Source: Shewanella marinintestina
GTDB taxonomy: Bacteria > Pseudomonadota > Gammaproteobacteria > Enterobacterales > Shewanellaceae
Direction of reading: 5' to 3'
Assembly (NCBI RefSeq): GCF_023283845.1
Contig: NZ_JAKILC010000013.1
Coordinates: 62,001-126,000, forward strand
Length of the DNA stretch: 64,000 bases
The stretch's first letter is position 1. Every line of letters begins with the position of its first letter. Below, in pieces: positions 18,763 through 28,029 of this stretch. A model generated the notes under the pieces. It did not search any database. It was not told where the DNA came from and saw only the letters and a list, made by a program, of their open reading frames with translations. The position numbers and the translations under genes are program-made.

Positions 18763-19812
18763 ATGTCTAAATACTTATCCAAACTACTCATTGCGATCTG
18801 CAGCGTAACCGCTATCACCATAGCGAATGTCGCTAGCGCTAATAGTAGTGAATTAGACCTAAACGACTACGAAGACGATGTCGCAGCACTGCTACAGGAA
18901 TATCAAGGCCAAGACTCTTACTCACGACCTATCGTGCCATCGGTTTTGGTATATAAAGAAAGCGTGCAAGCCTCGACTTATGTCGACTTTAAACGGGGTT
19001 TGATCTTGGTAGAAACCCGCACTAAAGCGCAGCTTAAAGAAGCTGTCGTACAAGTATTATTAACCCAAATTGATCCAACTGTTATCGATGCACAAACCGC
19101 TGAAGACTTTGGCTTAATCAGCAAAAAGAAAAAGCCCTTCTTTTGGGGGCAGGTACTCGATAAAGACGGCAAAGCCATTGAGTTTGAATGGCGTGCATCA
19201 CGCTATGCCGACTACCTAGTAAGTAAAAGCAAGCGCAGCAACTCACGCTTTCAAGTGGCTATCCACATGGTGAAAGAGCACACCACTATTGCCGGCAATA
19301 AGTATATTAACTATGCCCGCAATGCGAGCCGTAAACATGGTATTAGCACCGATTTGATCATGGCAATTATCGAGACTGAAAGCTCGTTTAACCCACTGGC
19401 GCGCTCACGCTCTAATGCGCTTGGTTTAATGCAAATTAAGGCCAATACCGCAGGGCGCGATTACTTCAACTTAATTCAAGGCTATAAGCATACGCCATCG
19501 TCGGCGTACCTTTATGATCCGGCGAAGAATATTGAGGTCGGTACAGGTTACTTAAAGATCCTTTCAAGCCGCTACCTTAAGGGCATCACTCACCCTAAAA
19601 AACGCGAATATGCGGTGATCTCTAGCTATAACGGCGGTGCGGGTAATCTATGGAAGAGCTTAGACTCACGCGGCAATCGCACCAAAGCGTTAGCGCGGAT
19701 TAATAAGATGACCGTTAGCGAGTTTTATTGGTTTCTGACTCATCGCCATAACCGCGAAGAGACGCGTAACTACTTGAAAAAAGTCAGCAGTCGACAGAAG
19801 AAGTATCTCTAG
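18763..19812 (+). CDS. mltC: MltC-like lytic murein transglycosylase
   Basis: 349 residues. An N-terminal MltC-type domain (DUF3393, about residues 30-175) is followed by a lysozyme-like SLT domain: IIETESSFNPLARSRSNALG (catalytic Glu, about residue 206), GLMQI, and YNGGAGN (about residue 289). It cleaves the MurNAc-GlcNAc bond in peptidoglycan with 1,6-anhydro ring formation. Unlike E. coli MltC, no good lipobox is present: the only N-terminal Cys is in LLIAICSV, with Ile before Cys, and the signal more likely ends ANVASA. So this form may be soluble in the periplasm. A strong terminator follows. Confidence 0.85.
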   Translation: MSKYLSKLLIAICSVTAITIANVASANSSELDLNDYEDDVAALLQEYQGQDSYSRPIVPSVLVYKESVQASTYVDFKRGLILVETRTKAQLKEAVVQVLLTQIDPTVIDAQTAEDFGLISKKKKPFFWGQVLDKDGKAIEFEWRASRYADYLVSKSKRSNSRFQVAIHMVKEHTTIAGNKYINYARNASRKHGISTDLIMAIIETESSFNPLARSRSNALGLMQIKANTAGRDYFNLIQGYKHTPSSAYLYDPAKNIEVGTGYLKILSSRYLKGITHPKKREYAVISSYNGGAGNLWKSLDSRGNRTKALARINKMTVSEFYWFLTHRHNREETRNYLKKVSSRQKKYL

Positions 19813-19829
19813 CCTTACGGCTAAAAACT

Positions 19830-19855
19830 AAAACGATAGCCGCAGCTATCGTTTT
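19830..19855. terminator. Intrinsic terminator after mltC
   Basis: Eleven-base stem AAAACGATAGC / GCTATCGTTTT with CGCA loop. It is symmetric and can serve mltC and the convergent esterase-like gene. Confidence 0.85.
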
Positions 19856-19891
19856 CATTGCAATCAAAAATCAATCTTAGCAACTTACCTA

Positions 19892-21043
19892 TTAAAGCTT
19901 GCTCTGCTGCTTATACTTAGCCAGCTTATTGTTGTACTTATTTTGATAAAAAGGATGATCAGTAATATCTAGAGCCAAGGCTTGATACTTAATCGCTAAC
20001 TCTATTTCTCCTTGCTTGGCATAAGCCCCTGCAACTGCGTCATAGGCTATATAAGCTTGGGGATCATCACTAATCGCTACCTTATATACCGCAACAGCCT
20101 TACTTGGCTCTGTCTCCAGAAAAGAATCACCTAACTTAATCAATGAGCTAGTCGCAGGAACTTTAAAGCCATACTTTTGCTCAGAAAGATACTGATAATG
20201 AGCTAAAATAGCATTAGTACCTTGCTTAGAAACATCTGAATCTACAGCTAAAACTTTATGATAGTCATCAAATAAAGCTTCAATTGCGTAAGCTGTGGCA
20301 AGTACAGGCTGAGTCATATAGTAACTGCCATCAAAACGCTTTATTTGGTAGTCCAATACCTGATTACTGTTCGTTTTGATTATGGTTTCCATTTTAGCAA
20401 ACGACGCTAGCTGTCGTTGTTCAAAGCCGCTATCACTGGTGCTCATAAACAAGAATCGAGGCTTGCCCTGCATTGCGGCAAGCTTTTTAGGCGCATCTTT
20501 AATAACGTAGGCAAAATCTTTACTAAGAACAGGGCTTGCGACAAAATAGGCATTAAATAACTGTGGACGATTGAGCAAAGTGTACAGCCCGAGACCTGCA
20601 TTACCTGTAAAGCCATTTAGAATTTTAAAGCCGTTAGTGCGGTAATTTTTATCTATAGCTGGCAGTAGATCTTGTTCAAGATAATCTAATAGCTTTTGAT
20701 TACCTTGCTCTTCAATAGCTAATGTTTTTAACTCTCCTAACCCCTTATGGCCATCAGGCGCAGTAACGATAATAGTCTCTAACCAAGGCCAATCACCGTT
20801 ATGGCTCATCCAATCATGCATACCAGCGAGCAACGCTTGGCTTCTAGGATGAAAATCAAATAATACGACATACTGCTTATTTGTTTTTTTGCCATAGCTA
20901 GGTGGCAAAGTCACTTTAAACTCTGCTGGCTCGATTAAATCGGAAGTCACGTTCAGTGTTACAAATGCAGTATTGTGTTCATCTGCAATTGAAAAAGCAG
21001 AAAGACTCAAGCCAACAATTAGAAAAAATATCCGTTTAATCAT
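19892..21043 (-). CDS. Esterase-fold protein with TPR-like C-terminus, altered nucleophile site
   Basis: 383 residues. Signal peptide (MIKRIFFLIVGLSLSAFSIA), then an alpha/beta-hydrolase of the enterochelin-esterase/esterase D type (VTLPPSYGKKTNKQYVVLFDFH; LEQDLLPAIDKNYRTN), then a helical TPR-like tail (about residues 285-375: GTNAILAHYQYLSEQKYGF; AYAKQGEIELAIKYQALAL). Where the family has GHSxGG, this protein has NGFTGNAGLG, with Thr for the nucleophilic Ser and Asn for Gly. It may therefore be catalytically weak or a pseudoenzyme. It lies 33 bases after the Sel1-repeat gene, likely one operon. Periplasmic. Confidence 0.7.
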   Translation of the reverse strand: MIKRIFFLIVGLSLSAFSIADEHNTAFVTLNVTSDLIEPAEFKVTLPPSYGKKTNKQYVVLFDFHPRSQALLAGMHDWMSHNGDWPWLETIIVTAPDGHKGLGELKTLAIEEQGNQKLLDYLEQDLLPAIDKNYRTNGFKILNGFTGNAGLGLYTLLNRPQLFNAYFVASPVLSKDFAYVIKDAPKKLAAMQGKPRFLFMSTSDSGFEQRQLASFAKMETIIKTNSNQVLDYQIKRFDGSYYMTQPVLATAYAIEALFDDYHKVLAVDSDVSKQGTNAILAHYQYLSEQKYGFKVPATSSLIKLGDSFLETEPSKAVAVYKVAISDDPQAYIAYDAVAGAYAKQGEIELAIKYQALALDITDHPFYQNKYNNKLAKYKQQSKL

Positions 21044-21076
21044 TAAAAATATCCATATTTGAATTTATCGTATGAC

Positions 21077-21916
21077 TTACCAAGTCGACATAAGGAAGTC
21101 TCTTATACGATCTCTGTCAGTTTCTGCATTACACGAAATCATTTCACCACATGATCTTCCTCTCAGCATGGTGCCTGTTCCAGGAGTAGCATCTGGAATA
21201 TTTCTTCTCAATAAAGCAATATGATAAACAAACACTTCTTCTAGCTCAGGAGCTCTGACTTCTATGACTTCCATTTCACCTGTTGGTGCGAGAATACGAC
21301 TAGAGTTACCGTCATTATTTTTCTGCTGTTTTTTGGCCAAAGTAGCGCGATTTTTTAACTGCATATCTAACTGAATAGCACTTAAATCTGACAATAGATC
21401 TACGGTATCAGGGTGCTCAGCTTCATAAGATTTTGATAAATAGGACTTTGCTTTTGCAATATCTTTTTCAACAATGTCCCCCTCCAAATACAGCATACCA
21501 AGTAGGTGGGCCGCCTCCGCCAAATCAGAGCGATTAGCGCTTCGTAAATACCTCATCGCTTTATCTACATCTTGATGTTCACCATCTTGGAGATAAATAA
21601 TCGCCGCTTTATATTCAGCAAAAGGATTGTTGTATTTAGCCGCACGTCGATACCATTTTGTTGCCAAACGCATGTCGACCTCAGTGCCGTAGCCGAGTCG
21701 ATACATTTCCGCTAGCGTATACATAGCATCAGAATGCCCATAACGAGATAAGGTTTTATACTCTTGAAAATTCTTTTCACAGTCAGCCATTTCACATGGT
21801 TCAACCATAATAGAGATAGAGCTAACCTTTACTTTGGCAACCGCATTAGCCATAAAAAAAGGTAATGTCGATACCGTCATAAAGAAACAAAAATAAGTTA
21901 TATATCCTAGTCGCAT
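21077..21916 (-). CDS. Sel1-repeat exported protein
   Basis: 279 residues with a strong AAGGAG ribosome-binding site. A signal sequence or anchor (to about residue 25) is followed by three to four Sel1/TPR-like repeats: DAMYTLAEMYRLGYGTEVDM, KWYRRAAKYNNPFAEYKAA, AEAAHLLGMLYLEGDIVEKD, AKSYLSKSYEAEHPDTVDLL. The C-terminal about 80 residues are unique, with Cys at GRSCGEMISCNAETD. Sel1 repeats are protein-protein scaffolds; partner unknown, perhaps the cotranscribed esterase-fold protein downstream. Confidence 0.8.
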   Translation of the reverse strand: MRLGYITYFCFFMTVSTLPFFMANAVAKVKVSSISIMVEPCEMADCEKNFQEYKTLSRYGHSDAMYTLAEMYRLGYGTEVDMRLATKWYRRAAKYNNPFAEYKAAIIYLQDGEHQDVDKAMRYLRSANRSDLAEAAHLLGMLYLEGDIVEKDIAKAKSYLSKSYEAEHPDTVDLLSDLSAIQLDMQLKNRATLAKKQQKNNDGNSSRILAPTGEMEVIEVRAPELEEVFVYHIALLRRNIPDATPGTGTMLRGRSCGEMISCNAETDRDRIRDFLMSTW

Positions 21917-22171
21917 ATTAAAACTCCTTCCCTTGAGCTTTTTACGTAAAAAAAAGTATGATATTTAACCAGCCAAGTGTCAAATATCATACTGAATTAA
22001 CTATGCCAAAATATTCGCCGCATCTATTAGGGTGCATGTGATAATTACACTAGCCAAAGCAAGTAATTCAGCTTAGGATCTGAGCAATAACAGATCTCGA
22101 CTAATTAGAATAACCAATCAAGTTGAATCAGTATGATTGGTACAATGTACATTGCGGAGTGACCAAATATT

Positions 22172-22852
22172 ATGGGTATCAGAGCCATTGTTGTAGATAC
22201 AGCCGGTACGACTACTGACCTTAACTTTATTGAAGATGTACTTTTTCCATATTCAGCTAAGGCCTTACCCGCTTTTCTTGAAGAAAATAAAGATAATGTA
22301 CTTGTAGATAACTGCATTTGTGACGTGCAAGATATTGCGCTTGAGCCTGATGCAAATCTTGCTCGCGTGACTGAAATTTTGCTGCAGTGGATTGAAGAAG
22401 ATCGTAAAGCCACACCACTGAAAACTTTACAAGGTTTAATCTGGAAGCAAGGCTATGCCAATGGAGAGTTTAAAGGCCATATCTTCCCTGATTTTATCGA
22501 AGCACTTGATGGTTATAAACAGCAAGGTCTGCGTGTTTATAGTTTCTCTTCTGGCTCAGTCGAAGCCCAGAAAATGCTATTCAGCCACAGTGATGCGGGC
22601 GATTTAACTGACAAGTTTAATGGCCATTTTGATACCCGTACAGGCAACAAACGTTTCAAACAAGCTTACTGTAATATCGTCAATACGATTAGCCTTAGCC
22701 CGAAGCAAATCCTATTTGTATCTGACGTGCTCGAAGAGTTAAAAGCCGCTAACGAAGCAGGCTTAAACGTTGTACAAATGGTACGTGATGACAGCCAGCG
22801 CACTGGCGACTTTAAAATCATTACTAACTTTGCCGAGTTAAAGATCGACTAA
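22172..22852 (+). CDS. mtnC: Enolase-phosphatase E1 (acireductone synthase)
   Basis: 226 residues, HAD superfamily. In the methionine salvage pathway it enolises and dephosphorylates 2,3-diketo-5-methylthiopentyl-1-phosphate to acireductone. HAD motif I is [10 protein letters not shown] (residue 9 Asp nucleophile), motif [12 protein letters not shown] (about residue 128), motif III/IV around GNKRFKQAY and [12 protein letters not shown]. The residue two after the nucleophile is Ala, where most E1 enzymes have Glu (DIEGT). The rest of the pathway (mtnA, B, D) is not next to it. A terminator follows. Confidence 0.93.
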   Translation: MGIRAIVVDTAGTTTDLNFIEDVLFPYSAKALPAFLEENKDNVLVDNCICDVQDIALEPDANLARVTEILLQWIEEDRKATPLKTLQGLIWKQGYANGEFKGHIFPDFIEALDGYKQQGLRVYSFSSGSVEAQKMLFSHSDAGDLTDKFNGHFDTRTGNKRFKQAYCNIVNTISLSPKQILFVSDVLEELKAANEAGLNVVQMVRDDSQRTGDFKIITNFAELKID

Positions 22853-22872
22853 TAACTAGCGAATTAACATAT

Positions 22873-22899
22873 AAAAAAGGGCCTCGATGGCCCTTTTTT
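22873..22899. terminator. Intrinsic terminator after mtnC
   Basis: Eleven-base stem AAAAAAGGGCC / GGCCCTTTTTT around TCGAT. Symmetric, serving mtnC and the convergent membrane-protein gene. Confidence 0.9.
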
Positions 22900-22913
22900 A
22901 TTATTTTTTGAAA

Positions 22914-23891
22914 TCAACTATCAGCAGGAAATGCAGGTGAAATACACTTTTTCACCTCAAAGCGAAACCCATCTTGTTGTGCTTCATCTTGATAGATTTC
23001 CATTATTTCATAATCGTTTAACTCAACAACTCTTGAATCGACACTTTTTTGGCAACGAGACTTACTGTCAGCTTCAAACTCAAATGCAAACAGAGCAATC
23101 ATCTGCCGTACAAAGGATTGATATTTATAGCGGGTTTGCAAATATTCATCTTGAAATTCTTGCTCAGCAGTCCCTACATCTGTATTCACCGTAATCAAAG
23201 GTTGCTCAACACCTACCGAGATGTCTGAGGTTAAATTTCTCTTTAAAGCTTGGCCATCCAGCTCTGGCACAATATATAAAACTAAATGTACCAACAGACC
23301 AGTGGCTAACATCAATCTAAGTAACCAGGTGGTTTTTTGAAAGTGTGCATTTTGAGTTAATTGCGGAAGTGCTATACCGATAGGTTTTAAGAAAATAAAT
23401 AACACAAAATAAAATGGCACCAGCAGCTGAGCAGCTAGAATCACCAATGCGGTAATAAACACGAACCAAACAGGAATATATAGTAAAATCGCTAAATTAT
23501 GGGTGTAAGCAAAATGTGTTGCCGACACGCCAATAACATCATTAACGACCCCGCCAGCCCAGCTCAATGCAAAATTAGCAACCACAGCATAAAACAGTAA
23601 CAACAAAGCCTTACCCATTAAGCTATGCCAAATTCGCTCAAATAGAGGCAACAACTCGATAGCAAGCGCCAATACTGTTATCGCGGCTACCCAAGAAAAA
23701 GAGTCAGAAAAAATAGCGAGCAGAAATGCGAATAAATAGAGGTATTGAGCAAAGGTCAATATGGACAGCTTTTGACCCAAGCTCGAGAATTGCTGGTACA
23801 AGTCCTTAAACGAAGCACCTATATCCGTCACTACCCTTGGCATTTTTATTATTTTTTTTGTTGCCGTCATTGAAGTTGCTAATCCATGCAA
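22914..23891 (-). CDS. Polytopic membrane protein of unknown function
   Basis: Up to 325 residues. The longest reading starts at a TTG at 23891; ATG codons at 23870 or a little later are alternatives. About five hydrophobic segments lie between residues 45 and 220 (YLYLFAFLLAIF; VAAITVLALAIELLPLF; ALLLLFYAVVANFAL; LAILLYIPVWFVFITALVIL; LLVPFYFVLFIFLKPIGI; LLRLMLATGLLVHLVLYIV), followed by a soluble C-terminal domain of about 100 residues with two Cys. No family recognised. It is 69 bases downstream of the DUF4344 metallopeptidase gene, same strand. Confidence 0.65.
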   Translation of the reverse strand: MHGLATSMTATKKIIKMPRVVTDIGASFKDLYQQFSSLGQKLSILTFAQYLYLFAFLLAIFSDSFSWVAAITVLALAIELLPLFERIWHSLMGKALLLLFYAVVANFALSWAGGVVNDVIGVSATHFAYTHNLAILLYIPVWFVFITALVILAAQLLVPFYFVLFIFLKPIGIALPQLTQNAHFQKTTWLLRLMLATGLLVHLVLYIVPELDGQALKRNLTSDISVGVEQPLITVNTDVGTAEQEFQDEYLQTRYKYQSFVRQMIALFAFEFEADSKSRCQKSVDSRVVELNDYEIMEIYQDEAQQDGFRFEVKKCISPAFPADS

Positions 23892-23960
23892 GTGAAATAA
23901 CGTTCAACAATAAACGCTTTCTAACAATTCACCAACACTAGAGCGAGTCTATCAACCTAT

Positions 23961-24710
23961 TTATTTAGCCGAATTACGACGTATTAACCTATCCCAATTA
24001 TCGCTTTGACGTGCATATTCTTGTTGGCACATTGCCGCCCTATCCTCTCTCTGGGCAGAATCTTGTAATAGAGCTGCATATTTGGCGGGATCACTGCCAT
24101 AAATTAAACAAACGGTTGAGTGGTAGCGCTGAGCATCTAAACTATGTTCGCCACTAAAATCATCTTCAACCAACTCATCAATTTCTTCATCTTCTAGTGC
24201 AAATAGGTCTGCAGCACTTAACGCGATCTCTGCACCATTTTCAAACGCATTAATGAGTAAAAGAGTTGCTAAGGTATCGACGGCATCCTCTTCACGGCCA
24301 AGTATGATTACCTCATTAGCATAGAGATATGCATGACCATATTCATGGCCTAGAGTATGTAGAATGGCATCTTGAGTCGCCTCTTTTGGGCTGACTCCGG
24401 TTACTTGATAATTATCATTGGTAAATCGATTAAGCACTTCAGTGACAAAGTGATAAGGAATTTGAATCTGCATCAACTCAGGATCAAATAAAGGTCCATC
24501 TTGAGCCCCATAAACAACAGTTAGCTGATGTTCCATAGGCAGTGCTAGATAAAGCTGTTGTAACTGCGGCTCAATCTTTTTAATTAATCGATATGCCTGC
24601 ACCTCTTGTCGAGTTTCAGTCTCAATAAATCGATTAACGGTAACGGCTTTGCAGCTTTGGCCAAAACAAAGCAATACGCCGACCGCCAACACTTTTAAAA
24701 TTCTTTCCAT
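23961..24710 (-). CDS. DUF4344-family exported metallopeptidase
   Basis: 249 residues from the ATG at 24710, which gives a clean signal peptide (MERILKVLAVGVLLCFGQSCKA, with a Cys that is not a good lipobox). The zinc site is LGHEYGHAYL (HExxH, about residue 125), followed by REEDAVDTLATLLLINAF (about residue 143), the extra acidic ligand region of the family. C-terminal Cys pairs (VCLIYG; AMCQQEYA) suggest disulfide bonding in the periplasm. Substrate unknown. It probably forms an operon with the following membrane protein. Confidence 0.8.
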   Translation of the reverse strand: MERILKVLAVGVLLCFGQSCKAVTVNRFIETETRQEVQAYRLIKKIEPQLQQLYLALPMEHQLTVVYGAQDGPLFDPELMQIQIPYHFVTEVLNRFTNDNYQVTGVSPKEATQDAILHTLGHEYGHAYLYANEVIILGREEDAVDTLATLLLINAFENGAEIALSAADLFALEDEEIDELVEDDFSGEHSLDAQRYHSTVCLIYGSDPAKYAALLQDSAQREDRAAMCQQEYARQSDNWDRLIRRNSAK

Positions 24711-24814
24711 ATAACCCAAGTTACCCTTACCTTGTTGCCAGCCAAACATGCTGTTATGCTGACTAAAAGTTAAACACTTGTTTAAATATCAATATAAAAT
24801 CACTAGAGATCATT

Positions 24815-25243
24815 ATGGACAACTTTCTCAAGCAATTCCCAATTAACACTCAAATTGTTGTTGCATGGGGCGAAATGGATGCCCTCCAGCACGTCAATAA
24901 TGTGGTTTATTTTCGCTACTTTGAAACTGCTCGCATCGATTTTTTCAATCAAATAAACCTACTTGATGAGTTACAAAAAACAGCCGTAGGCCCTGTGATA
25001 AGCGAAAATCAGGCTCGCTACAAACGCCCTGTTACTTTTCCAGATACCTTAACCGTAGGCGTCAGTATTAGTGACATTAAAGATGACCGGTTTATGATGC
25101 ACTACAGTGTGTATAGTCAAAGCCAAAAAGCAGTCACAACAGTGGGTTCATCACAGGTGGTAATGTTTAACTTTAAGACAGGGCAAAAGGCCAAGCTTAC
25201 GCCAGCATTAATCGATGCTTTGCAAACCTATGAGCAAGCTTAG
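24815..25243 (+). CDS. Hotdog-fold acyl-CoA thioesterase (YbgC-like)
   Basis: 142 residues. The 4HBT signature is clear: VAWGEMDALQHVNNVVYFRYFETARIDFF (residues about 16-44), with the catalytic Asp in MDALQHVNN. It hydrolyses acyl-CoA or related thioesters in the cytoplasm. Divergent from the DUF4344 gene; 39 bases upstream of a small GNAT gene on the same strand. Confidence 0.85.
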   Translation: MDNFLKQFPINTQIVVAWGEMDALQHVNNVVYFRYFETARIDFFNQINLLDELQKTAVGPVISENQARYKRPVTFPDTLTVGVSISDIKDDRFMMHYSVYSQSQKAVTTVGSSQVVMFNFKTGQKAKLTPALIDALQTYEQA

Positions 25244-25282
25244 AGAGCTCATAAACTAAAGCACCGCATATAGGAGTCTTAG

Positions 25283-25531
25283 ATGACTGAAGTGACCCAC
25301 CTAACTGATGAAAGCCGTTTTGTGATTAATCTTGATGGTGCTCAAGCCGTATTAGCCTATGAGCTTTATGATAATAGCTGTAACTTTAACAACACTTATG
25401 TGCCACCAGAGCTTCGGGGCAAAGGCTTAGCAGAAAAGCTAGTTCGCCATGGCTTAAAATGGGCTAAGACACAGCAATTGGAAGTTGAAGCGAGCTGCTG
25501 GTATGTACAAAAGTTTTTAAAAACCAGCTAA
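25283..25531 (+). CDS. Small GNAT-fold acetyltransferase-like protein
   Basis: 82 residues, the minimal GCN5-related 'YjdJ/CG' type (about 80-100 residues). The acetyl-CoA-binding turn is VPPELRGKGLAEKLVRHGL (about residues 40-58), followed by LEVEASCWYVQKFL. These mini-GNATs have unknown acceptors. An AGGAG site lies upstream of the ATG. Likely cotranscribed with the thioesterase. Confidence 0.85.
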   Translation: MTEVTHLTDESRFVINLDGAQAVLAYELYDNSCNFNNTYVPPELRGKGLAEKLVRHGLKWAKTQQLEVEASCWYVQKFLKTS

Positions 25532-25574
25532 CACTCACTTCCACCTAACAAATACGGTTAACAGCCTTAGACAT

Positions 25575-25991
25575 TTACACCGCGAGCGACTCGCCTGTTA
25601 ACAGTGCCAATTGCTCACGAATACTCTCGCTCAATGGCTGGCTTTTTTCACTCGAATAGTCGTAATGCACCATAGTAGTTTGTGCTTCTGCGGTCTTTTT
25701 ACCGTTTTGCCAGCAACTTTGAGTTAGCTCAAAACTGCTATTACCGATCTTGCTAACCCAAGTTTTCACTTCAACATCACTTGCAAAATAAGTCGGTGCA
25801 TTAAAGCCAATAGTAAAACCTGCCACAATCAGGTTCCACTTCGACAAATCTTGTGTCGGATTAAAGATCTTAAAAATAGGCTCGCGAGCCGCCTCAAACC
25901 AAACTGGGATCACTGTGTTATTTATATGACCTAAGGCATCAGTTTCACAGAACCTTGGTTGTAGAGTTAAGTTAAATGCTGTTTCAGACAC
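25575..25991 (-). CDS. Second hotdog-fold acyl-CoA thioesterase
   Basis: 138 residues. Signature PRFCETDALGHINNTVIPVWFEAARE (about residues 12-37), with the Asp of ETDALGHINN as expected catalytic residue. It is a different subgroup from the neighbour at 24815 (low similarity outside the motif) and is convergent with the GNAT gene. Likely cytoplasmic acyl-CoA or hydroxyacyl-CoA thioesterase. Confidence 0.85.
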   Translation of the reverse strand: MSETAFNLTLQPRFCETDALGHINNTVIPVWFEAAREPIFKIFNPTQDLSKWNLIVAGFTIGFNAPTYFASDVEVKTWVSKIGNSSFELTQSCWQNGKKTAEAQTTMVHYDYSSEKSQPLSESIREQLALLTGESLAV

Positions 25992-26183
25992 AGGTAACGG
26001 TCCTTATTGTTATTATTATCAATTTGTCTTGTCATCATTCTACCGATAAATGACACACAGAGAAGAGCTTAGCCCTCAATCTATCATGCACAAATGGAAG
26101 CTAACTAGTCCACAGGCATAAATACCAACACTATCCGTCCATGGGCTTTTACACAAAGACTGGCATAAATGTTCCAGACATAA

Positions 26184-26211
26184 AAAAAGGCACGCTAATG
26201 CGTGCCTTTTT
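26184..26211 (-). terminator. Intrinsic terminator after the acyl-CoA ligase gene
   Basis: Twelve-base stem AAAAAGGCACGC / GCGTGCCTTTTT with TAAT loop, directly past the ligase stop. Confidence 0.9.
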
Positions 26212-26232
26212 ATTCAAATCTTTTAGCCAGTA

Positions 26233-28029
26233 TTAACGGCTATACATCTTGTCGATTTCACGTGCGTACTTGTTGTAAATCACTTTACGACGAAGCTTCA
26301 TGGTTGGGGTAATTAGACCCGCTTCCATTGAAAATGCATCCGGCAACAAGGTGAACTTCTTAATCTTTTCAAAGCCTGCTAGCTCGCTCTGTAGTGTCTT
26401 AAGACGTTGCTCAAAATGTTCAACCACATGAGTATGACGCAACAGATCTAACTGTGACTCATAGTGGACGCCTTTTTCTTTTGCCCACGCTTCTAGCGAC
26501 TCAAATGCCGGAACAATAAGCGCTGTTACGTAGTTACGTGCATCAGCAACAATTGCAACTTGTTCGATGAATGGGCAACAACCCACTTTACCTTCAACTC
26601 GTTGCGGTGCAATGTACTTACCGTTCGAAGTTTTCATCAGCTCTTTGATACGGTCAGTGATAAACAAGTTGCCATTATCATCGATACGACCTGCATCGCC
26701 AGTTTTTAGCCAACCATCTTCAAATGCTTCTGCAGTTTCCTCTGGACGATTGTAATAGCCACGCATCACCGTATCGCCACGAACTAAAATTTCGTTGTCT
26801 TTACCCAGTTTAATTTCAACTTCTGGTATTGCCTGACCATTTGAACCCGGTACACGGTTACCTAAAGTATTACAGGTTGCTGTAGCAGTAGTTTCGGTCA
26901 TACCGTAACCACACAAAACCGGCACATCAATACTTTGGAAGAAAGCGCTAACATTTGGATCCAGTGCAGCACCACCACAAGGCATAAACTTAAGGCGACC
27001 ACCTAATACTTGCTTAAGCTTACTGAAAACCAGCTTATCGGCTAGTTTCCACTGTAGGCTTAAGCCTAAAGAAGCTTTATGACGACCTTGACCAACTTCA
27101 GACTGTTTATGACCAACAGACATCGCCCAAGTGAACATCTTCTGACGCATTTCAGGGGCTTTGATTACTTTATCTTGTACAGCACTGTACACTTTTTCCA
27201 AGAAGCGTGGCACCACGCAAAGTGTATGTGGACGCACTTGTACAATCGCTTCTTTAACCGCCATAGGGTTAGACAAGTAAACGTTATGGCCACCACGTGA
27301 TAATACGTAGAAGCTCCAACCGCGCTCAAAAACATGGCTTAACGGTAAGAAAGCTAAAGACACATCACCAGGTGTGAATGGTAAAAAGTTATCGTGTTGG
27401 CGCACCATAGACGCGATGTTACGGTAATCCAGCATCACACCTTTTGGATCGCCTGTCGTGCCTGAGGTATAAATCAGGGTCAGCAGATCATCTAGGTTTG
27501 TGTCACCTAAACGCTTAGTTAGCTCAGCATCTGCAGCCTCATCAACTTCACGTTCAAGTAATTCGTCTAAATAGAAATGGTTTTGTGGATCTTGTAGCTC
27601 AACAGATTTATTGAACACCACTATTTTGGTCAAGCTGTCACACTGACTCATCAAATCGCAAGCCATTGAGTAATGCTCTGCATCCCCAACAAAAATCAGC
27701 TTTGCTGCTGCATCATTAACGATATAAGCCGCCTGCTCCATCGTGCTTGTTGGGTAGATAGGCACAACAACAGCTTTAGCTTTCAATAGGCCTAAGTCGG
27801 CACAGGTCCACTGTGGGCAGTTCTGCGACAAAATAATTGCGCGGTCTTGTGATTCAATACCAAATTGGATCAACACTCGTGCAATTTTAGAGGTAATAGT
27901 ATCAAATTGAGCCCAGCTCACTTGATGCCAAGGCGCTAAAGTTTCGAAGCCTTCAAGTGCAGTCGCATCGCCAAGTGCTTGGCTCTGTTGCTGTATTAAT
28001 CGTACTACGTGATATTGCTCGAGCGACAT
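26233..28029 (-). CDS. Long-chain acyl-CoA synthetase (AMP-forming)
   Basis: 598 residues from the ATG at 28029, which follows an AAAGGTAG ribosome-binding site; the longer frame upstream is not likely translated. AMP-binding motifs are LIYTSGTTGDPKGVMLDY (about residue 180), GYGMTETTATAT (about residue 390), LKTGDAGRIDDNG (about residue 452) and the hinge TDRIKELMKTSNGKYIAPQ (about residue 470). It is of the FadD15/FAA type (about 600 residues) rather than E. coli FadD. It activates fatty acids to acyl-CoA for beta-oxidation or lipid synthesis. Two thioesterases lie nearby, hinting at acyl-CoA pool control. Confidence 0.93.
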   Translation of the reverse strand: MSLEQYHVVRLIQQQSQALGDATALEGFETLAPWHQVSWAQFDTITSKIARVLIQFGIESQDRAIILSQNCPQWTCADLGLLKAKAVVVPIYPTSTMEQAAYIVNDAAAKLIFVGDAEHYSMACDLMSQCDSLTKIVVFNKSVELQDPQNHFYLDELLEREVDEAADAELTKRLGDTNLDDLLTLIYTSGTTGDPKGVMLDYRNIASMVRQHDNFLPFTPGDVSLAFLPLSHVFERGWSFYVLSRGGHNVYLSNPMAVKEAIVQVRPHTLCVVPRFLEKVYSAVQDKVIKAPEMRQKMFTWAMSVGHKQSEVGQGRHKASLGLSLQWKLADKLVFSKLKQVLGGRLKFMPCGGAALDPNVSAFFQSIDVPVLCGYGMTETTATATCNTLGNRVPGSNGQAIPEVEIKLGKDNEILVRGDTVMRGYYNRPEETAEAFEDGWLKTGDAGRIDDNGNLFITDRIKELMKTSNGKYIAPQRVEGKVGCCPFIEQVAIVADARNYVTALIVPAFESLEAWAKEKGVHYESQLDLLRHTHVVEHFEQRLKTLQSELAGFEKIKKFTLLPDAFSMEAGLITPTMKLRRKVIYNKYAREIDKMYSR

